Positions 8,278 to 17,972 of a stretch of DNA of 64,000 nucleotides are shown in pieces (the stretch's first letter is position 1; every line of letters begins with the position of its first letter). The notes beneath the pieces were generated by a model, which did no database searches, was not told the DNA's origin, and saw nothing but the letters and a program-made list of their open reading frames with translations. This DNA is from JAFGPL01 sp963781805 (lineage in GTDB: Bacteria; Bacteroidota; Bacteroidia; Bacteroidales; UBA10428): the NCBI GenBank assembly GCA_963781805.1, contig CAWAHF010000004.1, forward strand, positions 5,456,001 to 5,520,000, in the 5' to 3' direction. A program made the position numbers and the translations under genes.

Positions 8278-11200
8278 ATGAGCAATAAAGCCTGCATATC
8301 TTTGGCAGAGGCCATAGGAACCTTAGGAATGAATGAAAACTCGCAGGGTTTGCGGTGGGTCTCTGAAAAGGAAAAAGAAAATAATGAGTATGTATATTTA
8401 GCATTAGAGCAAGCTGAAAGTTTTAATGCCACGGCTGTCTATTTTAGGTTTTTTAGCGATCCCGCCCGCCCGCCAAGGCCACAGGTGTTCATATATGATA
8501 TTCCGGAAATAAATTCGGATAATAATTTAGATGCTGAAATACACCATCGTTTGTGGAATGCCGGAATTGTACCATACTGTTTTATTTTTCGTGCCTCACA
8601 GATTCTTGTCTACAACTGTGGACTAAAACCTTCCTGGAATGAAGATAATGCTCGTTTTACCACCAAAGCACATGATGTGATTAATATTCTGAGTGAAGCG
8701 CAGGAAAAAATTAATTTATATCATGCCCGTCAGTTTGATTCAGGATTATTTTGGGATTCAGAGGCAAACAAAAATTTTAAGTACGAACAAAGCGCTTATG
8801 AACAACTTTTAAATCAGCTTAAAAATGCGAAAGCGCATATCATTGAGCAAGTTGGGAAGGAAAATGCATTGTTGATAAAGAGGGTGTTAATGATTCTTAT
8901 CCTGCTTAAATACTTGGAAGAACGAAAAGACAAGCAAGGTACAGGAGCATTAAATCCCAAAGAATTTTATAAAGATTATAATCCCGATAATCCTACTCTT
9001 GAAGGTGTGTTAATAGATGCGGAAACATTTACGGGTATGTTGAATGATCTCTCCGGTAAAGAACATTTCAATGGTCAGATTTTTTATTTAACCGATGAAG
9101 ACATAGATAAATTAAGGCAGGTTAATTTGAAGGTTTTTCAGCTTTTCGTAAAAGGTGACGCTTCTATTTTCCCTTCACCGAAATATGGTTTGGGACAAAT
9201 GATCATTTGGAAGTTATACCAGTTTAATTATCTCCCTATAGAGTTAATCAGTCATATATATGAAGACTTTCTGGCAGATGAAAATGGGAATAAAAAGAAG
9301 GGTGTGGTTTATACACCACCCTATCTTGTTCAATTCCTTATAGATCTTACCATGCCTTTGAACAAACCAAAGGAGCATTTTAAGGTTTTGGATCCGGCTT
9401 GCGGTTCGGGAATTTTTCTTGTAGGCGCTTTAAAACGAATGATTCAATGGTGGCGAATCAGAAACAATTGGAAAAAACCTACCAAAGAGAACATCCCAGA
9501 GTTAAAAAAACTTCTTAAAGATAATATACATGGATGCGATTTAGAGGAAGAAGCAGTTACATTAACCTATTTCAGTTTGGGCTTAGCGCTCTTAGATGCC
9601 CTATCCCCAAAAGAAATATGGAAAAATGTACATTTTGATAACCTGATTGATCAAAACCTTTTTACGGGGGATTTTTTTAAAACATTTTATGAGAAGAAAT
9701 TGTCAACCGATTTCGACCTTGTAATAGGAAATCCTCCGTTTGATTCAGTATTTACATCGTGGGCGATAAAAGTAGATAAAATTTCTTTTGAGGAAAATAA
9801 TATGCGGCCGTCTGTTCCCGACAATCAGATTGCATTATTATTTTTGGAACAATCATTCAAACTTTTAAAAAATGGAGGGAATTGCTGCTTAATATTACCT
9901 TCAGGACCTGTTTTGTACAATAGTAAAGTTCATGGTTATAGAAAATATTTGTTAGAAAATAACAGCTTCAAAGCAATATTCGATTTCACTCCGTTGAGGA
10001 CAAAACTCTTTATTGGAAGTAGTTCCAGTGCAAAGCCTGCCGTTGTGACTGTTTTAGCAGAAAGGAAAAATCCGGAGGGAGAACCAGTAAATCATATTAT
10101 TTTCAGAAGGACAAAGGCCTCAAGTGAAAAAATTGAATTTGAGATTGATCATTACGATATCCATTGGACCTCTTATGATAAAGCTTTATCACAACCGGGT
10201 GTTTGGCAAATTAATTTTATGGGTGGTGGAAGGTTACACAATCTGATGGAGAAAATAAGTGGAGTGTCCTCATTAGATTCCTATCTAGAAGAAAAGAAAA
10301 AAAACAGTGGTTGGGAAGTAGGAGAAGGTTGGATTGAGTCTTCTTCATCCAAGGTAATTCAAAGAATTATTTTTTTATCAAAATTAGAAATGCTTAATAA
10401 ACAAGAAGAAGATGAGCTTAAGAAGCTAAAGTCTAAACATCAGGCAGAATGGATTACCGGGCATCCTTTTGTTGAAACCGAAGATTTTATCGAAAGTGGG
10501 ATAAAAAAAATTAAAAAAACTTGTGAAATTAAATACTTCTATAGATCAGCTAAAACAAATAAAAAGATCTTCCAACCTCCACATTTGTTAATAAAGGAAC
10601 AATCAGGCACATCTTCTATACCTATTGAATTCAGGGAAGATTATTTAACCTTTAGGAATGAAATCATTGGGATATCAGCTCCTAAAAAGGATACGAAGTT
10701 ACTCATGCAAATAGCTCAAAGAATAAAAGGTAATATTTCCTACTCAGCATTATTATGGCTTTTAAGCGGAAGAATTATTACAACTCGAGAAGGTGTTGTT
10801 CTTAAGGACAATATCTTATCTCTTCCATATTCTGAAAGAATTTTAAATTTTGATTCTATTGAAAAAATTCTATTGGATGATATTTCAAAATATTATTCAG
10901 ATTTCAGAAAAGAAGGTGAAAAAAGTAAGGTTTTGAATATGTCCAGTGATCAGGATTTAAAAAACTTTGGAGAAACTTTTTGTAAAATTCTAAACTCCAT
11001 TTATGACAACTTTAAACCATTAACCCCGATTGTAGGGAATGAGTTTATTGCTTATCCTTTCATCTTAGGGAACCAGCCTGAAATTGAGATCCCCAATACC
11101 ATATACGATATAGAAGAAAAGCTAAAAAGCCTGATTGATCATCAGATTTCTTATAACCTGTGGGTTAAGAGAATTATTAAGGTTTATCACAGGAATGTGA

Positions 11201-11301
11201 TTCTTCTTTACAAACCCAACCAGAAACGCTATTGGTTAAGATCAATTGCAATTCGGGATGCCGACGAAACATTTAATGACTTATATGAACAAGGCAAGTA
11301 A
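8278..11301 (+). CDS. Large N6-adenine DNA methyltransferase (restriction-modification or defence type)
   Basis: 1007 residues. The SAM-binding motif I (VLDPACGSGIFLVG, DPACGSG at 372-378) and catalytic motif IV (NPPF at 485-488, in DLVIGNPPFDS) identify a class I N6-adenine methyltransferase of the Eco57I/N6_Mtase type. KKGVVYTPPYLVQFLI (~344-359) is the usual lead-in. An N-terminal ~160-residue domain (AVYFRFFSDPARPPRPQVF, then EIHHRLWNAGIVPY) is not a methyltransferase and resembles N-terminal domains of large defence methylases. The region after ~650 would contain target recognition. No helicase motif is present. It overlaps the next gene by 1 bp (TAATG), so translation is coupled. Sequence specificity and whether this protein also cuts DNA are not visible. 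Confidence 0.85.
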   Translation: MSNKACISLAEAIGTLGMNENSQGLRWVSEKEKENNEYVYLALEQAESFNATAVYFRFFSDPARPPRPQVFIYDIPEINSDNNLDAEIHHRLWNAGIVPYCFIFRASQILVYNCGLKPSWNEDNARFTTKAHDVINILSEAQEKINLYHARQFDSGLFWDSEANKNFKYEQSAYEQLLNQLKNAKAHIIEQVGKENALLIKRVLMILILLKYLEERKDKQGTGALNPKEFYKDYNPDNPTLEGVLIDAETFTGMLNDLSGKEHFNGQIFYLTDEDIDKLRQVNLKVFQLFVKGDASIFPSPKYGLGQMIIWKLYQFNYLPIELISHIYEDFLADENGNKKKGVVYTPPYLVQFLIDLTMPLNKPKEHFKVLDPACGSGIFLVGALKRMIQWWRIRNNWKKPTKENIPELKKLLKDNIHGCDLEEEAVTLTYFSLGLALLDALSPKEIWKNVHFDNLIDQNLFTGDFFKTFYEKKLSTDFDLVIGNPPFDSVFTSWAIKVDKISFEENNMRPSVPDNQIALLFLEQSFKLLKNGGNCCLILPSGPVLYNSKVHGYRKYLLENNSFKAIFDFTPLRTKLFIGSSSSAKPAVVTVLAERKNPEGEPVNHIIFRRTKASSEKIEFEIDHYDIHWTSYDKALSQPGVWQINFMGGGRLHNLMEKISGVSSLDSYLEEKKKNSGWEVGEGWIESSSSKVIQRIIFLSKLEMLNKQEEDELKKLKSKHQAEWITGHPFVETEDFIESGIKKIKKTCEIKYFYRSAKTNKKIFQPPHLLIKEQSGTSSIPIEFREDYLTFRNEIIGISAPKKDTKLLMQIAQRIKGNISYSALLWLLSGRIITTREGVVLKDNILSLPYSERILNFDSIEKILLDDISKYYSDFRKEGEKSKVLNMSSDQDLKNFGETFCKILNSIYDNFKPLTPIVGNEFIAYPFILGNQPEIEIPNTIYDIEEKLKSLIDHQISYNLWVKRIIKVYHRNVILLYKPNQKRYWLRSIAIRDADETFNDLYEQGK

Positions 11302-11996
11302 TGGAGTATCCCGGCGTTAATACATTTGGCCAATTAATCAGCGCTCCTGACGGGAAAATCATAGAAAAGATATTCAGCTTTGTTTCATCTGTCTTACAAG
11401 ACTTTATTGGCAAAGCAGATGATAATGAAAACCACTTAACCAACGAGCTTTGTAAATTATTAGGCTTTAAAAAACCACCGGAACTTCCTTTCTTCTTTCA
11501 ACATCAAAACATAGAAGATAGTAAATTAAATACCTCGACTGATTTCGCCGTTTTTGGTACTTATTCTTATGCACAATCAACTAATCAAAGGGGAGAAAAT
11601 TTTCCTTTGGTTACGTTTGAAGCCAAGCGGTTAAGCACAACAATTCCTAAAAAAAGAGAAAGAGAATATGTTATCGGCGAATATGAAAATGGTCACCAAA
11701 CTAAAAACTCAGGTGGGATTGAACGTTTCAAGAACCTAAGACATGGTAAGGATGTGGATCATGCGGGAATCATAGGGTATGTCCAGACAGATTCTTTTAA
11801 ATATTGGTTTGATAAAGTAAATTACTGGATTAAAGATGAGATTGATAAGCCTCATGATTCAAACTTGTTATGGGATGATGGTGATTATCTTACTACAAAT
11901 TGGTCAAATGATAAACTATGTAGTTGCTTATCAAATTCAAAGAGGAAGGACTTAAAGAAGTTAAATCTAAACCATATTTGGGTTAATTTAACTTAA
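11301..11996 (+). CDS. Probable PD-(D/E)XK nuclease partner of the methyltransferase
   Basis: 231 residues, no signal peptide. A candidate PD-(D/E)XK active site can be read: Glu49 in a helix (HLTNEL), Asp81 (TSTDFAVFG), then Glu107-Ala-Lys109 in a strand (PLVTFEAKR). This order and spacing fit the superfamily core. The following helix-rich part (SGGIERFKNLRHGK) and strand (HAGIIGYVQ) match the rest of the fold. The start codon overlaps the methyltransferase stop (TAATG), strongly tying the two products. The most likely role is the cleavage subunit of a two-component restriction-like system; a nuclease-like regulatory or specificity subunit is the alternative. The family name is not recognised. 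Confidence 0.6.
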   Translation: MEYPGVNTFGQLISAPDGKIIEKIFSFVSSVLQDFIGKADDNENHLTNELCKLLGFKKPPELPFFFQHQNIEDSKLNTSTDFAVFGTYSYAQSTNQRGENFPLVTFEAKRLSTTIPKKREREYVIGEYENGHQTKNSGGIERFKNLRHGKDVDHAGIIGYVQTDSFKYWFDKVNYWIKDEIDKPHDSNLLWDDGDYLTTNWSNDKLCSCLSNSKRKDLKKLNLNHIWVNLT

Positions 11997-12402
11997 GAGT
12001 GTTTGAATTATACCTGTGCTCAACAAGTACACACTTTGCCAAGTGTCACAAGCTAAACGCTATAACCAAAGCTTGCAAGCGTGTGTTTGCCCAAAGCAAT
12101 TTTACAGGCCAATGCAGAAAATATGACAGATATTAATATGATTGACAAAGAACGTCAGTGCACAAAATTACATGATGGCCAATGACGGGAAAAATACATA
12201 CCTGATACGTTTTGCCTTACAGTAAAGTTTGTATCGGTTGATACAGACGTACTCCGAACTCCGCTACTTGCCAGATGCTTAACGCTGAACTTAACATTTT
12301 TTCGTATCCGTAGATATTATAACGATAATTTGTAATTATCCAACAGATAAATTTTATGTACTTATAATCTCTATGCTCCTGCTATTGCGGGTTTAGATCA
12401 AC
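11997..12402. other. 406-bp gene-free spacer right of the restriction-like cassette
   Basis: No gene, tRNA or clear terminator was found. Short stretches such as GCTTGCAAGC are palindromic, but no terminal inverted repeat or integration site could be defined. With the 824-bp spacer on the left, it leaves the methyltransferase/nuclease pair isolated between noncoding flanks, as expected for an acquired island. Confidence 0.5.
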
Positions 12403-15400
12403 CTATTGGATGTAAAACTTTTGTTTCATCATAATCCCATCGCTTTTTAATTCAGCTATATAAAATCCGGGAGACATTGAACTCAAATTTATCGACAATT
12501 GTCCTTCGGAAGTCTCTGCCCTGAATTCATCCGAATAAACAGTTTTTCCTGTAATGGAATATATGTTTATGATTGCTGTTCCGGGTTCCTGAAGATGGAA
12601 ATTCAATGTAAAATTCCCGTCGTTTGGATTCGGATAAATCGTAAAATGAGACGAGTTGTTTGTGAACTCATGATTTTCGATATTACTGAACCTGAAATAA
12701 TTAAGCCTGACTGTGAACGTCCCGGTAACGCCTCCGTATGAACCATCAACCTGTAACCAGTAGGTTTTTCCGGGAGTAAGGCCGGAAATTTCCTGGAGGG
12801 ACGCAGAGTAATCTGCTTTTCCCGGAAAATCATCATTTGCAGCCAGAAGATTCCAAAACCCCGTTAATAAATCATTACAGGTATTAGCGCTGTATACCGC
12901 TATCTGATCGTCAAAACCATCTGTTTGAATTGATACCAATCCACCTTCGGGTGCAACAAACTTAAACCATACACTGTTATCAATCCTTAACTCGCCTTCG
13001 CACCATCCGTCCTGGGATTCACAACCTGTTGTGCCTGAAGAACCTTTAGGTGGTACAGGTTCATTAGGCTGTGGAGTTGCGCAAGAATTTGTAAAAGGCC
13101 CATTCAGTCCTTCCGTCAACAAAGTTGCATCGCAAACTGCATCGTTTGATACAACCCTCAAATTAACCACTTTGGTCGCTATACAGCTCCCGTTTTTAGC
13201 CTCAACCATAATTGAAATATCCTTTTCCGGGCTTATCATCAAATTATCTCCGGTAGCGGTATCATACAGTTCAGACGGGGACCAGGTGAAATCGTAACCA
13301 CCCGAAGCATATAAATGTAGGGATTTACCTTTGCAAAACGTTATATTATCCGGTGACACCACAAAATCAATCTGATTCTCCACATTCAATATGTTTGTTT
13401 TGGTGACTGGGTATGCTATCAGGTTTTTGTAGCCAGTTAGTGTAATGGATTTTTCGCCAGTAGCTAAATAAGTTACGGTAAACGGACCTGAACCTTCGGC
13501 CGATGGCGGACTGGCTGAATTACCAAAATTCCATACCAGACTATCAAATACACCGGTAGAATAATTGGAAATATGTACAGTACCGTGATCACAGATAGTT
13601 GCTGAACTTAGCTTAAAATCAGTATATATCTGAGCTGCCGGTGTATTAAGATCAGTCTGCCATACACCCCTTCCATGAGTTGCTGCACGCAATTTGCCAG
13701 TGGAATATACAATTTCGAGGTCATAGACAATTACATTTGGAAGGCCGTTCCCAAATTTATCCCAGCTTGACATAGAGGCATCACGGTAATAAACTCCCAC
13801 GTCGGTACCAATATATAATGCCTGGTTCGATGAATCCTGGTATGCCATACAATTTACAGGTAAATTAGGCAATCCGGTGGAATAATTGCTCCATGTATCA
13901 CCTCCGTTTACTGATTTGTAAACCTTTGCGTTGGATGAATATCCCGAAATAGAGATCCATACAATATTCGGATCGGTTTCAGAAACTACGATTGATGTTT
14001 TATAATTTACAGGCAAGCCGGAGGTAATATTTGTCCAGGAAGCCCCATCATTTATTGATTTATATACATTTGATCGTGTAGAAATATACAACACTTTGTC
14101 GTTGGATGGGGCGACGGCAATGGCTACCAGGTTGTCCGAACCTGATTGAAAATTTGAAAGAGTACTCCAGTTACCCCCGCCATTAATTGTTTTATAGACT
14201 TTTTGAAAGCCCGCATAAAGAATAGTTGGAAATCTTGGATGCATAACGATTGGAGTAATCCATGCTCCATTCTGAGTTGCAGGAGGGGCAATCGAATCGA
14301 AGCCTATACCTCCGTTTATTGATTTTCTTAGGTCTCCATAATATAATGTTCCATAGATAATCTCCGGATCATCATAATCCACCAAGCATTCCATTCCATC
14401 TCCGCCTATAATTCCATTCCATTCACCAGCCTGAAATTTGATGGTTCCATTATCCTGGTTTCCGGCAATAATTAATTCCGGAAGAATTTCGGAATGTGCC
14501 ATCCTGTATATTTGCAGGATAGCCAAACCATTACTCAAATCTGTCCAGTTTTCTCCTTTATCATAGGTTTTATAAATTCCTCCGTCGTTTCCGGAATATA
14601 AAGCCCCATTCAGGGGACTATAATCAAATGCATGATGATCGGCATGGATATAACCGACAAGTCCGTTTGAATACCATAGCCCTTTGATATTCCAGGATAT
14701 ACCACCGTTATCTGACCGCCATACATTAACTCCTCCTACATACACTTCATTCTCATTTGAAGGGGATACAGCAAGACATAAATCATATGTTCCCTGTCCT
14801 CCGGCATCGGTGCCTGACATACTCCATCCCAGCAAATTCTTTTTGGAATTATTGTACGTAAGTGTCCATGATACACCTGAATTTGCAGATTTGTATAATG
14901 CATAAAATCCATTGTCGCTGGCGCTGCTGCATAATGCATAAATACGATTAGAATTGGCTGATGTAACTGCCAGTTCTATCCGGTTGACGTTCCCTGAAAT
15001 TGACATTCCAGACATGGAAGTTTGAAATGAGACTCCTCCATCGGTTGATTTATATACCTTAGCATTTCCGCTATAATTACTTGTGGTTGCATAAATGGTG
15101 GTAAAGTCAGTTGGTTTGTATTCAATATCCTTAAACTGACCGCTAATCACAAGTGAATAGGTGTTCCATCCATCCACAGTACGGTAAATACCGCCGCTCG
15201 AAGCTGCCAGCATGTTATCGGGAAGATTGGGATTCATAATAATATTTCGGAAGGTAATCTGACTTGGAACCTGGTGCGACAAATTGGTCGGTTGCCATGT
15301 ATCGCCACCATCTACAGACTTAATAATACCTATGCTGTATGTTTTAACAACACCGTAATCTCCGTCGCCTGTTGCAAGATACAGAATGTTTGGGTTAACG

Positions 15401-15933
15401 GGATTTACAGCAATATCAGAAATACCGATTGCTGCCAGTTCATCGGATGTAGTGGCCCAGTTTTTTCCTCCATCGGTGGTTTTCCAGACTCCGCCTGTCG
15501 GAGCGCCTACCCAGATGATATTTGAATCTGAAGGATGAAATGCAATACAATTAATTCTCCCAATCCCTCCGGGTGTTCCGCTTACAATTTCATCAGGCAC
15601 GACATCCGGACCTAAAAAGCTCCAGGTTGATCCCAGATTACTTTGTCCGGTTTTATTTTCAAGTAGATTAAGCATTTCAGTATTTATGATATCATAAGGA
15701 AGATATCCGTTACTATCCATGCGCGGAATCATAAAATATTCAAAGCGCTTAAATTGTTTAAATCCTTTACCTTTTTCAACTTTTTTGCCCTGCCAGTAAT
15801 CGTAAAATGCCTGCTGAATTTCAAAGAAATTGAATTCCCGGGTCGTTTTTTTTCTCGATAATTCGTACATCCAGGGTTGGGCAATAGTGGTGGTTCCAAT
15901 GAAAAGCAGAATTATAATGAAAGAATATTTCAT
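12403..15933 (-). CDS. Secreted Asp-box (BNR/sortilin-like) propeller protein with T9SS type A sorting domain
   Basis: 1176 residues. Signal peptide at 1-18 (MKYSFIIILLFIGTTTIA). Residues ~100-770 hold many Asp-box type repeats (KTTDGGKNW, KSVDGGDTW, KSTDGGVSF, KTINGGGNW, KSVNGGDTW) expected to fold as one or two beta propellers, as in sialidase-like or VPS10/sortilin-like proteins. A PKD-like domain follows (LVWNFGNSASPPS), then a pre-peptidase C-terminal-like jelly roll (SVWFKFVAPEGG, AANDDFPG, LTPGKTYWLQVDG). The C-terminus (FTIYPNPNDGNFTLNF to GFYIAELKSDG) is the type A sorting domain. No sialidase FRIP arginine motif was noticed, so glycosidase activity should not be assumed. Probably a surface binding or scaffold protein. 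Confidence 0.85.
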   Translation of the reverse strand: MKYSFIIILLFIGTTTIAQPWMYELSRKKTTREFNFFEIQQAFYDYWQGKKVEKGKGFKQFKRFEYFMIPRMDSNGYLPYDIINTEMLNLLENKTGQSNLGSTWSFLGPDVVPDEIVSGTPGGIGRINCIAFHPSDSNIIWVGAPTGGVWKTTDGGKNWATTSDELAAIGISDIAVNPVNPNILYLATGDGDYGVVKTYSIGIIKSVDGGDTWQPTNLSHQVPSQITFRNIIMNPNLPDNMLAASSGGIYRTVDGWNTYSLVISGQFKDIEYKPTDFTTIYATTSNYSGNAKVYKSTDGGVSFQTSMSGMSISGNVNRIELAVTSANSNRIYALCSSASDNGFYALYKSANSGVSWTLTYNNSKKNLLGWSMSGTDAGGQGTYDLCLAVSPSNENEVYVGGVNVWRSDNGGISWNIKGLWYSNGLVGYIHADHHAFDYSPLNGALYSGNDGGIYKTYDKGENWTDLSNGLAILQIYRMAHSEILPELIIAGNQDNGTIKFQAGEWNGIIGGDGMECLVDYDDPEIIYGTLYYGDLRKSINGGIGFDSIAPPATQNGAWITPIVMHPRFPTILYAGFQKVYKTINGGGNWSTLSNFQSGSDNLVAIAVAPSNDKVLYISTRSNVYKSINDGASWTNITSGLPVNYKTSIVVSETDPNIVWISISGYSSNAKVYKSVNGGDTWSNYSTGLPNLPVNCMAYQDSSNQALYIGTDVGVYYRDASMSSWDKFGNGLPNVIVYDLEIVYSTGKLRAATHGRGVWQTDLNTPAAQIYTDFKLSSATICDHGTVHISNYSTGVFDSLVWNFGNSASPPSAEGSGPFTVTYLATGEKSITLTGYKNLIAYPVTKTNILNVENQIDFVVSPDNITFCKGKSLHLYASGGYDFTWSPSELYDTATGDNLMISPEKDISIMVEAKNGSCIATKVVNLRVVSNDAVCDATLLTEGLNGPFTNSCATPQPNEPVPPKGSSGTTGCESQDGWCEGELRIDNSVWFKFVAPEGGLVSIQTDGFDDQIAVYSANTCNDLLTGFWNLLAANDDFPGKADYSASLQEISGLTPGKTYWLQVDGSYGGVTGTFTVRLNYFRFSNIENHEFTNNSSHFTIYPNPNDGNFTLNFHLQEPGTAIINIYSITGKTVYSDEFRAETSEGQLSINLSSMSPGFYIAELKSDGIMMKQKFYIQ

Positions 15934-16029
15934 GATTTGGGATATGATTAGCTGCTAAAATTACCGAAATAAATATAAATTCGTCCTTATCTATTCATCT
16001 TTTTCATCGCAAGAATCATGGAATATATC

Positions 16030-16240
16030 TGGTATCATGTCAATCTTATTATGTCATATAGTCACCCTGAACTCCTGCCTGGCTGGCATCGGCAGACATG
16101 TGATTCAGGGTCACTTGAAGATTAAAGAGATTAGCTTTGCTGAGCCTTTCAGGGTTCCGAATCATCTGCCCACCACTTAAGCTCTGTCAGGCGGGAGTTC
16201 GGAATGACTAGACTACTTTTTAATACTTGACATGACACTA
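16030..16240. mobile_element. Short fold-back element (MITE-like), long-armed copy
   Basis: The ends are TGGTATCATGTCAA (16030-16043) and TTGACATGACACTA (16227-16240), inverted complements with two mismatches and the same termini as the copy at 25243-25397. The inside is a long imperfect inverted repeat: the left arm (GTCACCCTGAACTCCTGCCTG..., from 16061) pairs with the right arm (...CAGGCGGGAGTTCGGAATGAC, to 16208). A shared central block (AGATTAAAGAGATTAGCTT) links the copies. No open reading frame is inside, so it would depend on a transposase elsewhere. It fills most of the 502-bp gap between the propeller protein and the CDLCGC protein. Confidence 0.75.
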
Positions 16241-16435
16241 ATATCATGGAATCGATGATATAAAAATCAGGCTAATGTCCTTAAATTAATTTTACTTGAT
16301 TGGGAAAATCAGATGATGTGGAAAGAAACACTAATGCTTTGATAAGTTAATATAAAATTGCTGGACTAAGTGATAATATCCAGATTAAAACTTGGTAATG
16401 ATAAAAGAGGATTTTTGCAGATAACTGTCTCTGAA

Positions 16436-17338
16436 TTAAAACAAATACGAGATATGGCACATCCCCCTGATTTTGGCATCGGTCTGGCCGCCGGATAAAT
16501 CCGATGAAAGGGGAATCTGATTGTTGAATCCCAATGCCATGTTCTTATACCTGATTTCAATTCCTGATGCAAACATTAAAATTTGACCGCCTGTATCCGT
16601 TATTTTTTCGTTATTATTCCTGTTTGGGTCAAGCATTTCGTATAATAAACCTACGTTAGGACTTATGGAAACATTCCCGATATGAAAATTATGAAATGCG
16701 AATGCTGAAAGATTTAAACGGTTCCCGAATTTGTACTTATCTGCATACTGATTAAACCTGTAATTTGAATTGAAGTTAAATCCCCAGCTTTTTATCTGAA
16801 ACGAATAAATCAGATTTAGCATATAATCGAAACTACCCGTACCAGACTGTATATTCGCAGATGTTACCAACTCACCCGTATCCACCGAAAATTTCCCGGT
16901 GGGTAGTTTTATCCCGGCGCCAATCCATAGTTGCTGGAAGACAGTCACCGTGTCCCGGTTAAGGTATTTTCTGTTCAACAAATTGTAGTTTCCCATAAAA
17001 GTCATATCACCAAGACCATTGTTTCGGTTGGTTCCGTCATCTGATTTGCTGTGTAGGCTATTATACGGCATGAACATCAACAATTGCCAGCTGTTTTTGA
17101 TGCTGGTCCCTGCCATGATTTCGGTAGTTTGATAAAAGTCATTGCTAAACTGCGCTTGATCCCCATTAAGTACGGTAGCATATTTTTCGAAGGAATATCT
17201 TAATCCCAGAAAATGCCTGTTAAACTGGGGAAACGGACCTATAAAATAATTTCCCGAATTACAACCGCAAAGATCGCATGCATAGGCCTGATGAAATATT
17301 ATAAGGACCAGTAGGGCTAAAATGATTTTTTTCACCAT
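16436..17338 (-). CDS. Outer-membrane transporter-like protein with N-terminal CDLCGC motif
   Basis: About 300 residues from the ATG at 17338 (MVKKIILALLVLIIFHQAYA). The track-length start at 17371 adds 11 residues that spoil the signal peptide. Cleavage after AYA would leave a mature N-terminus CDLCGCNSGNYFIG. The rest is beta-rich (HFLGLRYSFEKY, WGFNFNSNYRFNQ, MALGFNNQIP) and looks like a barrel; the family is often annotated simply as a transporter in Bacteroidetes. Three closely spaced Cys at the mature N-terminus suggest metal or disulfide chemistry. I recall relatives near copper or cytochrome peroxidase genes, but no such gene lies nearby. Monocistronic. Confidence 0.7.
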   Translation of the reverse strand: MVKKIILALLVLIIFHQAYACDLCGCNSGNYFIGPFPQFNRHFLGLRYSFEKYATVLNGDQAQFSNDFYQTTEIMAGTSIKNSWQLLMFMPYNSLHSKSDDGTNRNNGLGDMTFMGNYNLLNRKYLNRDTVTVFQQLWIGAGIKLPTGKFSVDTGELVTSANIQSGTGSFDYMLNLIYSFQIKSWGFNFNSNYRFNQYADKYKFGNRLNLSAFAFHNFHIGNVSISPNVGLLYEMLDPNRNNNEKITDTGGQILMFASGIEIRYKNMALGFNNQIPLSSDLSGGQTDAKIRGMCHISYLF

Positions 17339-17573
17339 CTTTTCAGGGTTTATCATTACCTGACCTAACAAATCCTATGGGAAAATGTTTTGCAGAAAGG
17401 AGATGTTTGTTCGATTAAATCAATTCTATAACTTTTGCCATGACTCGTATTAAGGCTGGAATATCCTCAATCGCTCACCATGTTGAAATTAAATATTTAA
17501 ATATTTTTTATTTAGCTGCATGAATACCAAGTAGAATAGTATATGTTTAATCAACTCGTATCAGAGGAAAAAC

Positions 17574-17972
17574 TTATACAGGCAAAAGGAAATAAATAAC
17601 CGCAATGATTGCGCCAATCAATACACCTGCAACAATCCGCTGTATGGCTTTTGCGCGGTCTTTCATCAGGTGTTCATTATTTTCAATTGAAACTGTTTTG
17701 CCTAATTCACCGAAATTGAACACCCCTTTTAATCCAAAGGCTACACAGAATTTAAAATACCATTGTTCGAAACTAATAACAAGAGAGGCAGAAGGAATAA
17801 AGATGACCAGTCTCCAATAGCGGTTTAACTGAAACCATTGGATCAGAAAAACAGTGATAAAAATAAGTACAACACTCATGATTGCCCCGTTCCTTCGTCT
17901 TCTTACTTCTTCTTTTCCTATATTACAGATGCCTGGAATATATCCGTCTGTTGCTTCCGTTACCTTTTTCAT
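17574..17972 (-). CDS. Small conserved membrane protein of unknown function
   Basis: 132 residues, with about three hydrophobic segments (roughly 30-48, 53-70 and 112-131) after a cytosolic N-terminus carrying CNIGKEEVRRRR. That basic motif places the N-terminus inside the cell by the positive-inside rule. No catalytic motif is visible. It is flanked by gaps of over 200 bp and appears to be transcribed alone. Similar short proteins are common in Bacteroidetes, but no role is known to me. Confidence 0.7.
   Translation of the reverse strand: MKKVTEATDGYIPGICNIGKEEVRRRRNGAIMSVVLIFITVFLIQWFQLNRYWRLVIFIPSASLVISFEQWYFKFCVAFGLKGVFNFGELGKTVSIENNEHLMKDRAKAIQRIVAGVLIGAIIAVIYFLLPV

Noticed and set aside
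11997..12402. Possible integron attC or attachment site next to the restriction cassette (motifs such as CTTAACGCTGAACTTAAC and GCTTGCAAGC)
   Set aside because: No pair of R/R' core sites with correct spacing and no integrase; the matches are short and degenerate.
12403..15933. Exo-alpha-sialidase annotation for the Asp-box propeller protein
   Set aside because: Asp-boxes are present, but no FRIP arginine motif or full catalytic triad was seen; such repeats are common in non-enzymatic secreted proteins.
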